NCBI RefSeq assembly: GCF_000717055.1
Contig: NZ_JNXI01000020.1
Coordinates: 186,001-250,000 of the forward strand
Direction of reading: 5' to 3'
Source of the DNA: Streptomyces iakyrus
Lineage (GTDB): Bacteria; Actinomycetota; Actinomycetes; Streptomycetales; Streptomycetaceae
Length of the DNA stretch: 64,000 nucleotides
The notes beneath the pieces are model-generated. The model saw only the letters and a program-made list of their open reading frames with translations, did not search any database and was not told the DNA's origin. Below, piece by piece: positions 17,252 to 25,882 of this stretch (positions are counted from its first letter, which is position 1; each line of letters opens with the position of its first letter). The translations under genes were made by a program, and so were the position numbers.

Positions 17252-18581
17252 GCAGCGAGCGTACGCGACGGCGGTGGGCCTGCATCGCGGCCGTGTAGAC
17301 GTCCGCCGTGGCGGCGGCCGCCGTGTCCCAGCCGAAGGACTGGGCGTGCCGGGCGGCCTGCCCGCCGAGCCGGGGCACCAGCTGCGGGTCGTCGGCGAAG
17401 TCGCCCAGCACGCGCGCGTACTCGGCCGGGTCGTGGCCCTGGACGAGGAAGCCGGTGTGCCCGTCGCGCACGGCGACCGGCAGGCCGCCCACCGACGCCG
17501 CGAGCACCGGGGTGCCGGCCGCCTGCGCCTCTATGGCCACCAGGCCGAAGGACTCGCTGTAGGAGGGCATGACCAGCACGGAGGCGGCGCGGAACCAGTC
17601 CGCCAGCTGCTCCTGGCCGACCGGCGGGCGGAACCGTACGACGTCGGCGATGCCCAGGCGGGCGGCGAGCTTCTGCAGGCCCTCCGGCTTGGCGAGGCCG
17701 CTGCCGGAGGGGCCGCCGACGACGGGCACGAGGATGCGCGAGCGCAGTTCGGGACGCCGGTCGAGGAGGACGGCGACGGCGCGCAGCAGCACGTCCGGGG
17801 CCTTCAGGGGCTGGATGCGGCCCGCGAAGAGCGGGATCAGCGCGTCCTGGGGCAGGCCGAGGCGGGCCCGGGCGGCGGCGCGGCCGTCGGCGGGCGAGAA
17901 GCGGCTGAGGTTCACGCCGGGGTGGACCACGGCGACCTTGTCGGTGTCGGCCGCGTAGTGCCGGACCAGTTCGTCGGCCTCTTCGGTGGTGTTGGCGATG
18001 AGCCGGTCGGCGGCGGCGACGATCTGGGTCTCGCCGATGACGCGGGCGGCGGGCTCGGGGGTGTCGCCGTCGGCCAGGTTGGCGTTCTTGACCTTGGCCA
18101 TGGTGTGCATGGCGTGCACGAGGGGGACGCCCCAGCGCTGGGCGGCGAGCCAGCCGACGTGGCCGGAGAGCCAGTAGTGGGAGTGGACCAGGTCGTAGTG
18201 GCCGGGGCGGTGGTGGGCCCAGGCCTGCATGACGCCGTGGGTGAAGGCGCACAGCTGGGCGGGGAGGTCCTCCTTGTTGAGGCCCTCGTAGGGGCCGGCG
18301 TCGACGTGCCGGACGAGGACGCCGGGGGCCAGCTCGACGGTCGGGGGGAGGGCCGCGGCGGTCGCGCGCGTGAAGATCTCGACCTCGACGCCGTGCGCGG
18401 CGAGGCGCTGGGCCAGCTCCACGATGTAGACGTTCATGCCGCCGGCGTCGCCGGTGCCCGGCTGGTGGAGCGGGGAGGTGTGCACGGAGAGCATGGCGAC
18501 GCGGCGGGGCTTGCGGTGCAGCCGGAGGCGCGGGGACGACGACGCGGAGCGCCGGCCGAGCCTGCCGATGTACTGGCTCAC
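17244..18581 (-). CDS. mshA: D-inositol-3-phosphate glycosyltransferase (mycothiol synthesis)
   Basis: GTG 18581 follows GAGGAGG at 7 bp and gives 445 aa. This GT-B, family 4 enzyme joins UDP-GlcNAc to 1L-myo-inositol-1-phosphate, the first step of mycothiol. Visible markers are [20 protein letters not shown] (N-terminal donor/acceptor loop), [44 protein letters not shown] and the [17 protein letters not shown] nucleotide-sugar site. Length and order match MshA. It is translationally coupled to the YbjN gene. Confidence 0.93.
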   Translation of the reverse strand: MSQYIGRLGRRSASSSPRLRLHRKPRRVAMLSVHTSPLHQPGTGDAGGMNVYIVELAQRLAAHGVEVEIFTRATAAALPPTVELAPGVLVRHVDAGPYEGLNKEDLPAQLCAFTHGVMQAWAHHRPGHYDLVHSHYWLSGHVGWLAAQRWGVPLVHAMHTMAKVKNANLADGDTPEPAARVIGETQIVAAADRLIANTTEEADELVRHYAADTDKVAVVHPGVNLSRFSPADGRAAARARLGLPQDALIPLFAGRIQPLKAPDVLLRAVAVLLDRRPELRSRILVPVVGGPSGSGLAKPEGLQKLAARLGIADVVRFRPPVGQEQLADWFRAASVLVMPSYSESFGLVAIEAQAAGTPVLAASVGGLPVAVRDGHTGFLVQGHDPAEYARVLGDFADDPQLVPRLGGQAARHAQSFGWDTAAAATADVYTAAMQAHRRRVRSLHG

Positions 18582-18788
18582 GTGGCGTTCCTCCTCGCTC
18601 GGGGCATGCCTACCGCAGGGCGCCCGCTGCCCTCCGACGGAGTCCAACACTGGAAGCAGGTGCTCCATTTCCCGATTCGGCAGTTTTACCGAATCATTAC
18701 CGCTTGTCGCTCAACCGTTCGAGGACGTGGAGGTTCCCCGCCCGCCGGGCCTCGGACGTACGGGCCGGGAGCAGCCGCCGGGCGACCC

Positions 18789-18930
18789 GCGAGCCACCGG
18801 CCGAGCCGGGGGTGGCCCTCGCCCGGCCCGCGAGCCACCGGCCGAGCCGGGGGTGGCCGTCGCCCGGCCCGGGAGCCATCGGGCGACCCGGGAACCACCG
18901 GCGCGCCCGGGGGTGGCCGTCGCCCGGCCC
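18789..18930. repeat. three copies of a 41-bp GC-rich repeat
   Basis: A unit beginning GCGAGCCACCGGCCGAGCC and ending TCGCCCGGCCC occurs at 18789-18829 and 18830-18870 almost identically (one or two changes), and a diverged copy sits at 18890-18930 after a 19-bp interruption. It fills the intergenic region upstream of the CPCC gene. Each unit has internal complementarity and could fold, but the spacing and lack of unique spacers rule out a CRISPR array. Confidence 0.7.
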
Positions 18931-18982
18931 GTGCGCCGGAAAGAGCGGGGCGCGGGCGCCCGCGCCCCCTACCCTCACCGGC

Positions 18983-19423
18983 ATGACGGACACACGGCAC
19001 AGCCCGGGACCGCCGCCGCCCGATGAGTTCCTCCCCTGCCCGTGCTGCGGCCACCAGACCCTCGGCGAGCTGTGGGCCTACGAGATCTGCCCGGTCTGCT
19101 ATTGGGAGGAGGATCCCTCCCAGCTCCGCCACCCCACGTCCGGCGGCGGCCCCAACCACGGACTCAGCCTGATCGAGGCGCAGGCCAACTTCCGGCGGAT
19201 CGGCGCGGTCACCGAGGAGATGCGGCGCCACGTACGGCCACCACGGGCCGACGAGCCGGTCGACCCGGGCTTCCGGCCCGCCGACCCGGACCGGGACCCG
19301 TTCGAGCAGGGTCCGGCCCACGACCCGATGCCCGGCGACCTCACCACCCTCTACTACTGGCGCCCCACCTACTGGCGCCTGCACCTCGCGCCTGACAGCG
19401 CCGACGGCCGCTTAACCTCGTAG
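18983..19423 (+). CDS. CPCC family cysteine-rich protein
   Basis: ATG 18983; 146 aa. The N-terminal third contains FLPCPCCGHQTL and YEICPVCYWEEDP, the CPCC domain with four or five cysteines arranged as a zinc ribbon-like site. It also has the typical GGGPNHGLSLIEAQANF. The stop is 2 bp before the next ATG, so it is probably co-transcribed with the methyltransferase. Function unknown. Confidence 0.8.
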   Translation: MTDTRHSPGPPPPDEFLPCPCCGHQTLGELWAYEICPVCYWEEDPSQLRHPTSGGGPNHGLSLIEAQANFRRIGAVTEEMRRHVRPPRADEPVDPGFRPADPDRDPFEQGPAHDPMPGDLTTLYYWRPTYWRLHLAPDSADGRLTS

Positions 19424-19425
19424 GC

Positions 19426-20250
19426 ATGACACCCCGCGCAGCCACCCGCCCCTTCGGCACGGTGACGCGCGGGACGACCAACCCCAACCGGCTGCGCCGC
19501 ATGGACCGCTGGATCGCGGCCACGCACGGCGCCGAGCTGCGCCGCGCCACGGATCCCGTGGCGGTCGACCTCGGATACGGCGCCGCCCCCTGGACGGCCG
19601 TCGAGCTGCTCCAGCGCCTGCGGACGGTCGCGCCACGCGCGCGCGTGGTGGGCATCGAGATCGAACCGGCACGGGTCGCGGCGGCGCTGCCCTACGAACG
19701 GCCGGGGCTCGTCTTCCGGCACGGCGGCTTCGAGATCCCGATCCCGCAGCGGCCCCTGCTCGTCCGCGCGGCGAACGTGCTGCGGCAGTACGAGGAGGGC
19801 GAGGTCGCGGCCGTGTGGCAGCGGCTGTGCGCGCGGCTCGCCCCGGCCGACCCGGCGACCGGGTCGCGCGGCGGGCTGCTGGTGGAGGGGACCTGCGACG
19901 AGATCGGGCGCCGGCACGTCTGGGTCGCGCTCGGGCCGGAGGGACCGCGCACGGTCACCTTCGCGACCCGGCTGGGCTCCCTGGAGCGCCCTTCGGACCT
20001 GGCGGAACGGCTGCCGAAGGCACTCATCCACCGCAATGTCCCGGGCGAGCCGGTGCACGCCTTCCTGCGGGACTTCGACCGCGCCTGGGCGGCCGCCGCG
20101 CCCTACGCCTCCTACGGCGCCCGGCAGCGCTGGATCCGCGCGGTGCGCGACCTGACGACCGACTGGCCGGTGACGGACGGCCCGGCGCGGTGGCGGCAGG
20201 GCGAAGTGACGGTGCGCTGGGGAGCGTTGGCCCCGGGTGTCCGCTCCTGA
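19426..20250 (+). CDS. SAM-dependent methyltransferase (class I-like)
   Basis: The 274-aa product has a SAM-binding motif I VAVDLGYGAAPWTAVEL (acidic residue then GxG), motif II GIEIEPARVAAA and a later GLLVEGTCDEIGRRHVWVAL. The N-terminus TPRAATRPFGTVTRGTTNPN is typical of an actinobacterial family. Motif I is degenerate compared with classic DxGxGxG, but SAM binding is likely. Acceptor unknown. Tightly linked to the CPCC gene. Confidence 0.75.
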   Translation: MTPRAATRPFGTVTRGTTNPNRLRRMDRWIAATHGAELRRATDPVAVDLGYGAAPWTAVELLQRLRTVAPRARVVGIEIEPARVAAALPYERPGLVFRHGGFEIPIPQRPLLVRAANVLRQYEEGEVAAVWQRLCARLAPADPATGSRGGLLVEGTCDEIGRRHVWVALGPEGPRTVTFATRLGSLERPSDLAERLPKALIHRNVPGEPVHAFLRDFDRAWAAAAPYASYGARQRWIRAVRDLTTDWPVTDGPARWRQGEVTVRWGALAPGVRS

Positions 20251-20459
20251 CCCTCGCGGGGGTTGCCGCGGTCAGGACACGCTTCGATGGAACGATCTCT
20301 TTGAGTCGTTCGTCACACAGACCGGAGAGATCGCGGGCCGGGGGCATAACGGCGAGGGGGCGGCGGGAAGTACTACCCCTGTCGCTTTCCGGACGGACAT
20401 GGCAGCATCCCCGGACGAACCGCACGTTACTGACGGTTAATCAGTTTGGGGGCTGAGGT

Positions 20460-21548
20460 ATGGGAACGGGCAAGCGTGGCCTGATCGCGACGGCGGTGGC
20501 CGTGGTCTGCGCGGTCACGGTGCTGGCCGCACCGGGCACGGCGTTCGCGAATCCCACCCCCTCCCCCACCCCGAGCGCGGGCCCGGCCCTCGCAACCGGC
20601 CAGGACCTCGAAGCCGTCCGCAAGAAGCTCGACAAGCTCTACCGCGCCGCGGGCCGCGCCACCGACGAGTACAACGCCGCCGAGGAGAAGGCGGACAAGC
20701 AGTCCGCCGAGGTCGTCGAACTGGCCAAGAAGATCGTCAAGGGCAAGGAGAAGCTCCGGAAGCTGAAGGCCCGCGCGGGCGCCGCGGCCGCCGCCCAGTA
20801 CCGCGGGGGCGGGCTGCCCCCCGAGGCCCACCTGGTCCTGAGCGACGACCCGCAGGACTTCCTCGACGGCGCCGGCCGCGTCCGCGAGGGCCACCACGCG
20901 ACGAAGGGCCTGCTCGGCGAACTGACCCGCACCCAGGAGGACTTGGAGCAGTACGCGAAGGACGCCTCCGCGCAGTGGAAGAAGCTGGAGGCGGGCCGCA
21001 AGGCCAAGGCCGCCGCACAGAAGAAGATCGAGAAGCAGATCGCGCAGGCGGAGAAGCTCGAATCCGCGCTGCAGAAGGAGGAGCAGGAGCGCCTCGCCGA
21101 ACTGGAGAAGGAGGCCGCGAACAAGGCGCAGACCGCCTGGCTCGACTCCGGCATCCTCGACGAGATCGACGGAAAGGCCTCCGAGCAGGGCAAGAAGGCC
21201 GTTCAGTACGCCACGGCCCAGATCGGCAAGCCGTACCAGTGGGGCGCCGAGGGCCCGAAGACGTACGACTGCTCGGGGCTCACGTCACAGGCCTGGATTT
21301 CCGCCGGGCGCGGCGTCCCCCGCACCTCGCAGGAGCAGTGGAAGCGGCTGAAGCACATCGCCGTCCAGGACATGCGGCCCGGCGACCTCATCATCTACTT
21401 CGGCGACGCCAGCCATGTCGCGATGTACATCGGCGACGGGGCGATGGTGCACGCGCCGCGGCCCGGACGTACCGTGACCATCGCGGGGGCCGGATCCATG
21501 CCCATCCTCGGGGTGGTCCGGCCGGACCCGGACACCGGCGCCAACTGA
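20460..21548 (+). CDS. secreted NlpC/P60 peptidoglycan endopeptidase
   Basis: ATG 20460, 362 aa. A signal peptide (MGTGKRGLIATAVAVVCAV … GTAFA) sends it out of the cell. Residues ~45-235 form a long coiled coil rich in KKL/EEK heptads. The NlpC/P60 domain covers ~240-355 with the catalytic cysteine in TYDCSGLTSQAW and the histidine in DASHVAMYIGDGAMVHA. It should cleave stem-peptide bonds in peptidoglycan, as RipA-type enzymes do, with the coiled coil acting as a regulator. I looked for a c-di-AMP (ydaO) riboswitch in the 209-bp upstream region and did not find one. Confidence 0.9.
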   Translation: MGTGKRGLIATAVAVVCAVTVLAAPGTAFANPTPSPTPSAGPALATGQDLEAVRKKLDKLYRAAGRATDEYNAAEEKADKQSAEVVELAKKIVKGKEKLRKLKARAGAAAAAQYRGGGLPPEAHLVLSDDPQDFLDGAGRVREGHHATKGLLGELTRTQEDLEQYAKDASAQWKKLEAGRKAKAAAQKKIEKQIAQAEKLESALQKEEQERLAELEKEAANKAQTAWLDSGILDEIDGKASEQGKKAVQYATAQIGKPYQWGAEGPKTYDCSGLTSQAWISAGRGVPRTSQEQWKRLKHIAVQDMRPGDLIIYFGDASHVAMYIGDGAMVHAPRPGRTVTIAGAGSMPILGVVRPDPDTGAN

Positions 21549-21905
21549 TCACCGGTCACGGCCTGAAGGCGACGGCCCGAACGCGACGACCCGGACACGA
21601 CGGCCTGAGGAGGGCGGTCTGAAGGCAGCGCACCGGATATCGGACACCCGCGGTGACCTGGCCCACGTGACCCACCGCACGCCCCACCGCGGGCAAACCG
21701 TGCGCTGACGTGACGTTCGTCATCCCCGCAGCATCTCCGAGCTGTCCAACTGCGGTACATATCGCGGCATATGACACTGACCGATGGCACAGCGGCGTGG
21801 CTCACACCATTCCAATGCGGCGCCGACACCCGCTATGGTCCCCGTCGGTGGGTCGAGGTCCCTCGCCCCACCGTGCCCTCGGGGGGAGGGAAGGAACCCA
21901 AGACG
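21549..21905. other. 357-bp intergenic region with a candidate promoter
   Basis: No gene is evident. A plausible vegetative promoter is TTCCAA, 18 bp, TATGGT at about 21812-21841, which would give a ~60-nt leader for the phosphatase gene. A short palindrome-like stretch TGACGTGACGTTCGTCA lies near 21708. I see no terminator with strong pairing. Confidence 0.35.
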
Positions 21906-23252
21906 ATGCCCGTACCCATACCGCGGCAGAGAGCGATCCCGGCCGTGGAGAGTGGTCAGGCGCAGGCCGCGTCCCCGCACGGCGGCTCGGCCGAGGAGTC
22001 CGCGAAGGACGTCTCGCCCACGGGCCGCACGCCGGACACCGCCGGCAACACCACGGACAAGGTGGAGAACAACACCGCCCACACCAACCTGACGCTGCTG
22101 CTGATCGAGGACGATCCGGCCGGTTCGCCGATCGTGCCCGACATGCTCGACCAGGCGGGCAAGCCGATCCGCGTCCGCACGGCCCGCAACCTGACGGAGG
22201 CCGGGCGGCTGCTGACCGACGACGTCCACTGCATCCTGCTGGACCTGGCGCTGCCCGCGCCCGGCCACAGCGACTCCGAGGACGAGCTCGCCGTGCTCCG
22301 GCACGTGCTGGAGCTCGCGCCCCGGCATGCCGTCCTGGCGCTGACCGCATCCGGCGACGCCGAGCGCGGCGCCGAGGCGGTGCGCGTCGGCGCCCAGGAC
22401 TACCTCTTCCGCGACGAGCTGGACGGCAGGCTGCTGAGCCGCGCGATCCGCTACGCGGTGGAGCGCAAGCGTTCCGAGTCGGCTGAGCGCCGCCTCGCCG
22501 AGGGCCGGCTGCGCGCGCAGGAGAACCGCCGCCTGGAGCGCGGTCTGCTGCCGACGCCGCTGCTGGAGGGCTCCACGCTGCGGTTCGCCGCCCGCTACCG
22601 CCCCGGCCGCTCGCGCGCGCTGCTCGGCGGCGACTTCTACGACGTCGTGCGCACGCCGGACGGCACCGTGCACGCCATGATCGGCGACGTCTGCGGCCAC
22701 GGCCCGGACGAGGCCGCCCTCGGCGTGGAGCTGCGGATCGCCTGGCGCGCGCTGACCCTGGCGGGCCTGTGCGGCGACCAGCTGCTGGGCACGCTCCAGC
22801 AGGTGCTGGAGCACGAGCGGGCCGACGACGAGATCTTCGCGACGCTGTGCACGGTGGACATCGCGCCGGACGGCCGCCGCGCCGGCCTGTGCCTGGCGGG
22901 CCACCCGTCGCCGCTGCTGGCCAGCCCGGGCAAGCCGGCCCGCCTGCTGCCGTACGACAACAACGGCCCGGCCCTCGGGCTGCTGCCCGGCGCCCGCTGG
23001 CCGCGGATGCAGGTGGAGCTGGGCGCCGAGTGGAGCCTGATGCTCTACACCGACGGCCTGATCGAGGGCCACATCGGCCAGGGCCGGGAGCGGCTCGGCC
23101 AGGACGGCATGACGGAGATGGTCCGCCGCCAGTTCGCCGAGGGCCTGCGGGGCGAGCAGCTGCTGCGGGCGGCCGTGAACGAGGTGCGCGACCTCAACGG
23201 TGGCGAGCTGACGGACGACGTGGCGGTCCTGCTGCTGGACCGCGTGCCGTAG
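21906..23252 (+). CDS. response regulator fused to PP2C (SpoIIE-type) phosphatase
   Basis: ATG 21906 (MPVPIPRQRAI) with AAGGAA upstream; 448 aa. After a ~55-residue disordered tail comes a receiver domain (LLLIEDDPAG, phospho-acceptor Asp in CILLDLALP, then LALTASGD); the usual late lysine is replaced in AQDYLFRDELDG. A helical linker joins a C-terminal PP2C-type Ser/Thr phosphatase with metal-binding aspartates in LLGGDFYDVV, AMIGDVCGHG and GGELTDDVAVLLL. Such proteins act on anti-sigma-factor antagonists or similar partners. No kinase partner is adjacent. Confidence 0.9.
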   Translation: MPVPIPRQRAIPAVESGQAQAASPHGGSAEESAKDVSPTGRTPDTAGNTTDKVENNTAHTNLTLLLIEDDPAGSPIVPDMLDQAGKPIRVRTARNLTEAGRLLTDDVHCILLDLALPAPGHSDSEDELAVLRHVLELAPRHAVLALTASGDAERGAEAVRVGAQDYLFRDELDGRLLSRAIRYAVERKRSESAERRLAEGRLRAQENRRLERGLLPTPLLEGSTLRFAARYRPGRSRALLGGDFYDVVRTPDGTVHAMIGDVCGHGPDEAALGVELRIAWRALTLAGLCGDQLLGTLQQVLEHERADDEIFATLCTVDIAPDGRRAGLCLAGHPSPLLASPGKPARLLPYDNNGPALGLLPGARWPRMQVELGAEWSLMLYTDGLIEGHIGQGRERLGQDGMTEMVRRQFAEGLRGEQLLRAAVNEVRDLNGGELTDDVAVLLLDRVP

Positions 23253-23279
23253 CCCCGGCGCTTGCTCGGGAGGGAGCCC

Positions 23280-23630
23280 TTACCGGCCGCCGTTCCACGG
23301 GCCGTAGGGGCCGTCACTGCTGGAGCCGCGCTGGCTGCGGCCACCGCCCGGGAGCGCCCGGATCGCGGGCCGTACGTCGACCATGTACACGATCGTCGCG
23401 ATGAGGCCGATGATCGGCAGGAACGACAGGATCGGGAAGAGCAGGTTCACCACGAAGGCGATGCCCAGGATGATCAGCCAGAAGGGCTTGGTCTTCTTGT
23501 CGGCCGCGCGGTAGGCGTCCTCCCGGCGCACAGCCGCGTCGAACAACGCGAAGCCGCTGAAAACGATCAGGGCCATGCTCAGAAGCCACATAAACCCTGC
23601 GAAGCCCTGCATCAGCACAACGTCCACCAC
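23280..23630 (-). CDS. DUF2516 family membrane protein
   Basis: The 116-aa product (GTG 23630; an internal ATG at 23612 is equally possible) has two transmembrane helices, GFMWLLSMALIVFSGFALFD and a long one around FWLIILGIAFVVNLLFPILS. Between them lies the conserved RREDAYRAADKKTKPFW, the mark of the DUF2516 family. The C-terminus is Gly/Ser-rich. Function unknown. Confidence 0.8.
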   Translation of the reverse strand: MVDVVLMQGFAGFMWLLSMALIVFSGFALFDAAVRREDAYRAADKKTKPFWLIILGIAFVVNLLFPILSFLPIIGLIATIVYMVDVRPAIRALPGGGRSQRGSSSDGPYGPWNGGR

Positions 23631-23668
23631 CTGACTCGGCTCGTCCTACGCGTCACCGTACCCGTACA

Positions 23669-23701
23669 ACGGGCCGGGCACCCCCAGGGTGCCCGGCCCG
23701 T
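23669..23701 (-). terminator. 15-bp perfect stem-loop terminator
   Basis: ACGGGCCGGGCACCC (23669-23683) pairs perfectly with GGGTGCCCGGCCCGT (23687-23701) around a 3-nt loop. It lies 32 bp downstream of the HbhA-like gene and before the next minus-strand gene. Confidence 0.8.
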
Positions 23702-23732
23702 GTGACCGCTCCGTCGTCCTGCTCCGCCTGTC

Positions 23733-24398
23733 CTACTTCGCGGGCGGGGTGGTCTTCTTCGCGGTGGCGGTCTTGCGCGCCGGGGCCTTCTTGGCGGGGG
23801 CCTTCGTCGCCGGGGCGGCGGCCGCCGGCTTCGCCGGCTCCTCCTTGACCTCGACCGGCTGCGGCTTCGGCTTCGGCTCGACGGCCACGGCCAGCTCCTC
23901 GACGCCCTCGGCGACGTCCTCGATGCTGTCGGCGGCCTCGCCGCGCCAGGTCCGCACGGCCTGCTCGCCGTGCTCGGCGACCTTCTCGTAGGTCTCACGG
24001 GCCTTGACGGCGTACTCGGCGGCCACGCCGACGCCGCGCAGCGCGAAGTCCTGGGCGCTCTCGCCGAACTTCTTCAGGTCCGCGTCGATCGTGCTGCCGA
24101 GCTTCTTGATGTCGACGTCGATGGAGCCGATGAACTCCGTGACCTTGGTCTGCAGGGTCTCCTGCGTCTCCTTGACGCGGGCGGACGCCTCCTTGGCCCG
24201 GGCGGACGCCCTCTCCTGGACGGCCTTGGTGTCGGTGTTGCGTACGGCGTCGATCCGCGCGGGGGCCTCGGAGCGCAGCTGCCCGACCAGGGCCGGCACC
24301 TTCTTGGCCTGCTGAAGGGCCAGGTCGGCGGTGCCTGCGGCGAAGTAGAGCGGGGTCGGGTCGCTGAAGGTCTTGCGCAGGTCGTCGGTGATGGCCAT
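23733..24398 (-). CDS. HbhA-like helical protein with Lys/Ala/Pro tail
   Basis: 221 aa from ATG 24398. The N-terminal 150 residues are almost all helix/coiled coil (LYFAAGTADLALQQAKKVPA, then SARVKETQETLQTKVTEFI), and the C-terminal 50 are KAPAKKAPARKTATAKK-type repeats. This matches the heparin-binding haemagglutinin architecture of mycobacteria, where the Lys-rich tail binds sulphated sugars and the coiled coil bridges membranes. In streptomycetes such a tail may instead bind nucleic acid or envelope polymers (inference). Followed by a strong terminator. Confidence 0.78.
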   Translation of the reverse strand: MAITDDLRKTFSDPTPLYFAAGTADLALQQAKKVPALVGQLRSEAPARIDAVRNTDTKAVQERASARAKEASARVKETQETLQTKVTEFIGSIDVDIKKLGSTIDADLKKFGESAQDFALRGVGVAAEYAVKARETYEKVAEHGEQAVRTWRGEAADSIEDVAEGVEELAVAVEPKPKPQPVEVKEEPAKPAAAAPATKAPAKKAPARKTATAKKTTPPAK

Positions 24399-24487
24399 GG
24401 TGATGGTCCTCCCGGATTCTGTATCGCTTGAGGGTTCGGCTGAGGGTTGTGTGATCCGCGGCAGAGCGGCCGGTGCCCTGGTCCGGC

Positions 24488-25084
24488 TCAGCCGGCGCTC
24501 TGCTGCGGGTCGATGTCGCTGCCGTCGTTCTTCTCGATGCTCTTGCCGGCGCTCTTGCGGCTGCGCCGCCGGGCGGGCTGAGCGCCCGTGGCCGGGCCGG
24601 GCGCCGGTATCTCGGCTCCGGCGCCGGGAGCGTCCCCGTCCACGCTCACCGCGCCGCCCCCGGGGACGACACCGACGACGCCCGCACCGCCCGAGCCGTC
24701 CACAGCACCCGGGACATCCGAGCCGTCGCCGCTCCCGAACCCGTTCTCCTTGCGGAAGGACTCGTAGATCTGCAGCAGCACCTGCTTCTGGCGCTCGTTC
24801 AGCGCCGGGTCGGCGAGGATGACGGCGCGCGTCTCCACCTCGTCCCGGTCCCGCTCGGCGTCGAGGATGCCGGCCCGGACGTACAGCGTCTCGGCGGAGA
24901 TCCGCAGGGCCTTGGCGACCTGCTGGAGCACCTCCGCGCTCGGCTTGCGCAGCCCGCGCTCGATCTGGCTCAGATACGGATTGGACACCCCGGCGGCATC
25001 GGCGAGCTGCCGCAGCGACAGCTGCGCGGTGCGCCGCTGTTCGCGCAGATAGTCACCGAGATTGCCGACGTTGAGCGATGCCAT
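24488..25084 (-). CDS. XRE family transcriptional regulator
   Basis: From ATG 25084, 198 aa. Residues 8-66 are a Cro/C1-type HTH: YLREQRRTAQLSLRQLADAA then VSNPYLSQIERGLRKPSAEV. A short helical segment follows (NERQKQVLLQIYESFRKEN), then a Gly/Ala/Asp-rich low-complexity tail ending in basic RRRSRKSAGK. The palindrome at 25114-25133 sits 30 bp upstream, which suggests autoregulation. The transposon at 25170 is inserted just beyond this promoter region. Confidence 0.85.
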   Translation of the reverse strand: MASLNVGNLGDYLREQRRTAQLSLRQLADAAGVSNPYLSQIERGLRKPSAEVLQQVAKALRISAETLYVRAGILDAERDRDEVETRAVILADPALNERQKQVLLQIYESFRKENGFGSGDGSDVPGAVDGSGGAGVVGVVPGGGAVSVDGDAPGAGAEIPAPGPATGAQPARRRSRKSAGKSIEKNDGSDIDPQQSAG

Positions 25085-25113
25085 GCCTCCACAGTGCAGC
25101 ACCTCGCTAACTA

Positions 25114-25133
25114 TTGCAAGCACCCGCTTGCAA
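25114..25133. promoter_or_regulatory. palindromic operator upstream of the XRE gene
   Basis: TTGCAAG-CACCCG-CTTGCAA: perfect 7-bp arms around 6 bp, starting 30 bp upstream of the XRE ATG. The left copy of TTGCAA on the minus strand could also be its -35 element. Confidence 0.6.
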
Positions 25134-25164
25134 AAGTGCGCCACGCCACCCGGCGGGCCGGACC

Positions 25165-25169
25165 GGTCA
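25165..25169. repeat. target-site duplication GGTCA, left copy
   Basis: GGTCA directly outside the left inverted repeat is repeated in the same orientation at 27131-27135, directly outside the right one. Confidence 0.8.
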
Positions 25170-25215
25170 TGTCCTGTCTCTGTGATGTCCGGGCAGTCTC
25201 GGAGATCTCCGGGCA

Positions 25216-25882
25216 TCTGAGTTGACGTCTCGGATCGTCACCTGGCAGAACCGCCCGCACGACGGGCTGCGGGACCCGTTCATACCCGGGCGGTCGATGA
25301 GCCCGAACGAGAAGTACGCCGCCCTGGTCGCCGCCGCCGGCTACGTCCCGGTCCCGCTCGGCCCGCAGGAATACATCGGTCTGCTGCCCCGGGAGTTCAG
25401 AACGATCAACTCCTACGGCGTCCGCATCCGGCATCGCACCTACGACAGTCCTGAGCTGACGCCGTTTCGACGGCAGCCGTCGGGCACCGGACCGGGTGGC
25501 AGGCGGTGGGAAGTCCGCTACGACCCCTACGACATCTCCCGCCTCTGGGTACGCAATCACCGCGAAGGCGGCTGGATCACCGCGCTCTGGCGGCACCTTC
25601 GCACCGCACCGACCCCGATGGGCGAGCTGGCCTGGGACCACACCCGCCGCGTCCTCGCCGAGCGCGGCACCGATCCGGTCACCGAGCAGGAGATCGCCCG
25701 GGCCGAACGGCCTCGCCCAGGTCGGCCGCGGAGTCGCCGCCGACGTCCTGACCGAGGCCGGCTTCGACCCGGCCGACGCCCTGACATCAGAGCAGGTGAA
25801 CACCATGCCCGGACTTCAGACCGAAGCGATCGGAGAGGATTCCAGGTCTCAGCCCTGCCGGGTCACCAGTCGACGAGATTGA
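25216..25882 (+). pseudogene. Mu/Tn552-type transposase, C-terminal remnant with frameshift
   Basis: The frame carries TWQNRPHDGLRDPFIPGRSM, SPNEKYAALVAAAGYVPVPL, EFRTINSYGVRIRHRTYDSP and WVRNHREGGWITALWRHL, the beta-barrel C-terminal region of Mu-type transposases found in streptomycete elements. The rve catalytic domain is absent; similarity starts about 46 bp inside the left end of the transposon. Near 25706 the continuation moves to another frame (NGLAQVGRGVAADVLTEAGF), so there is also a frameshift. It is non-functional. Its 3' end overlaps the convergent cargo gene by 20 bp. Confidence 0.8.

Noticed and set aside
18789..18930. CRISPR array
   Set aside because: Only three units, adjacent without spacers, GC-rich tandem repeat; no cas genes anywhere in the window.
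17250..18986. Long plus-strand frame of 578 codons over mshA
   Set aside because: It is antisense to mshA, whose GT-B motifs are unmistakable; the product is Gly/Val/Ala-rich without domains, a usual artefact in GC-rich DNA.
20251..20459. c-di-AMP (ydaO) riboswitch upstream of the NlpC/P60 gene
   Set aside because: Such switches precede some Streptomyces wall hydrolase genes, but I could not find the conserved GGGGUGAAUC- and CCGUCAGCUAAC-like blocks here.
23669..23701. Operator for the DUF2516 gene
   Set aside because: The 15-bp stem with a 3-nt loop directly after a stop codon is better explained as a terminator.
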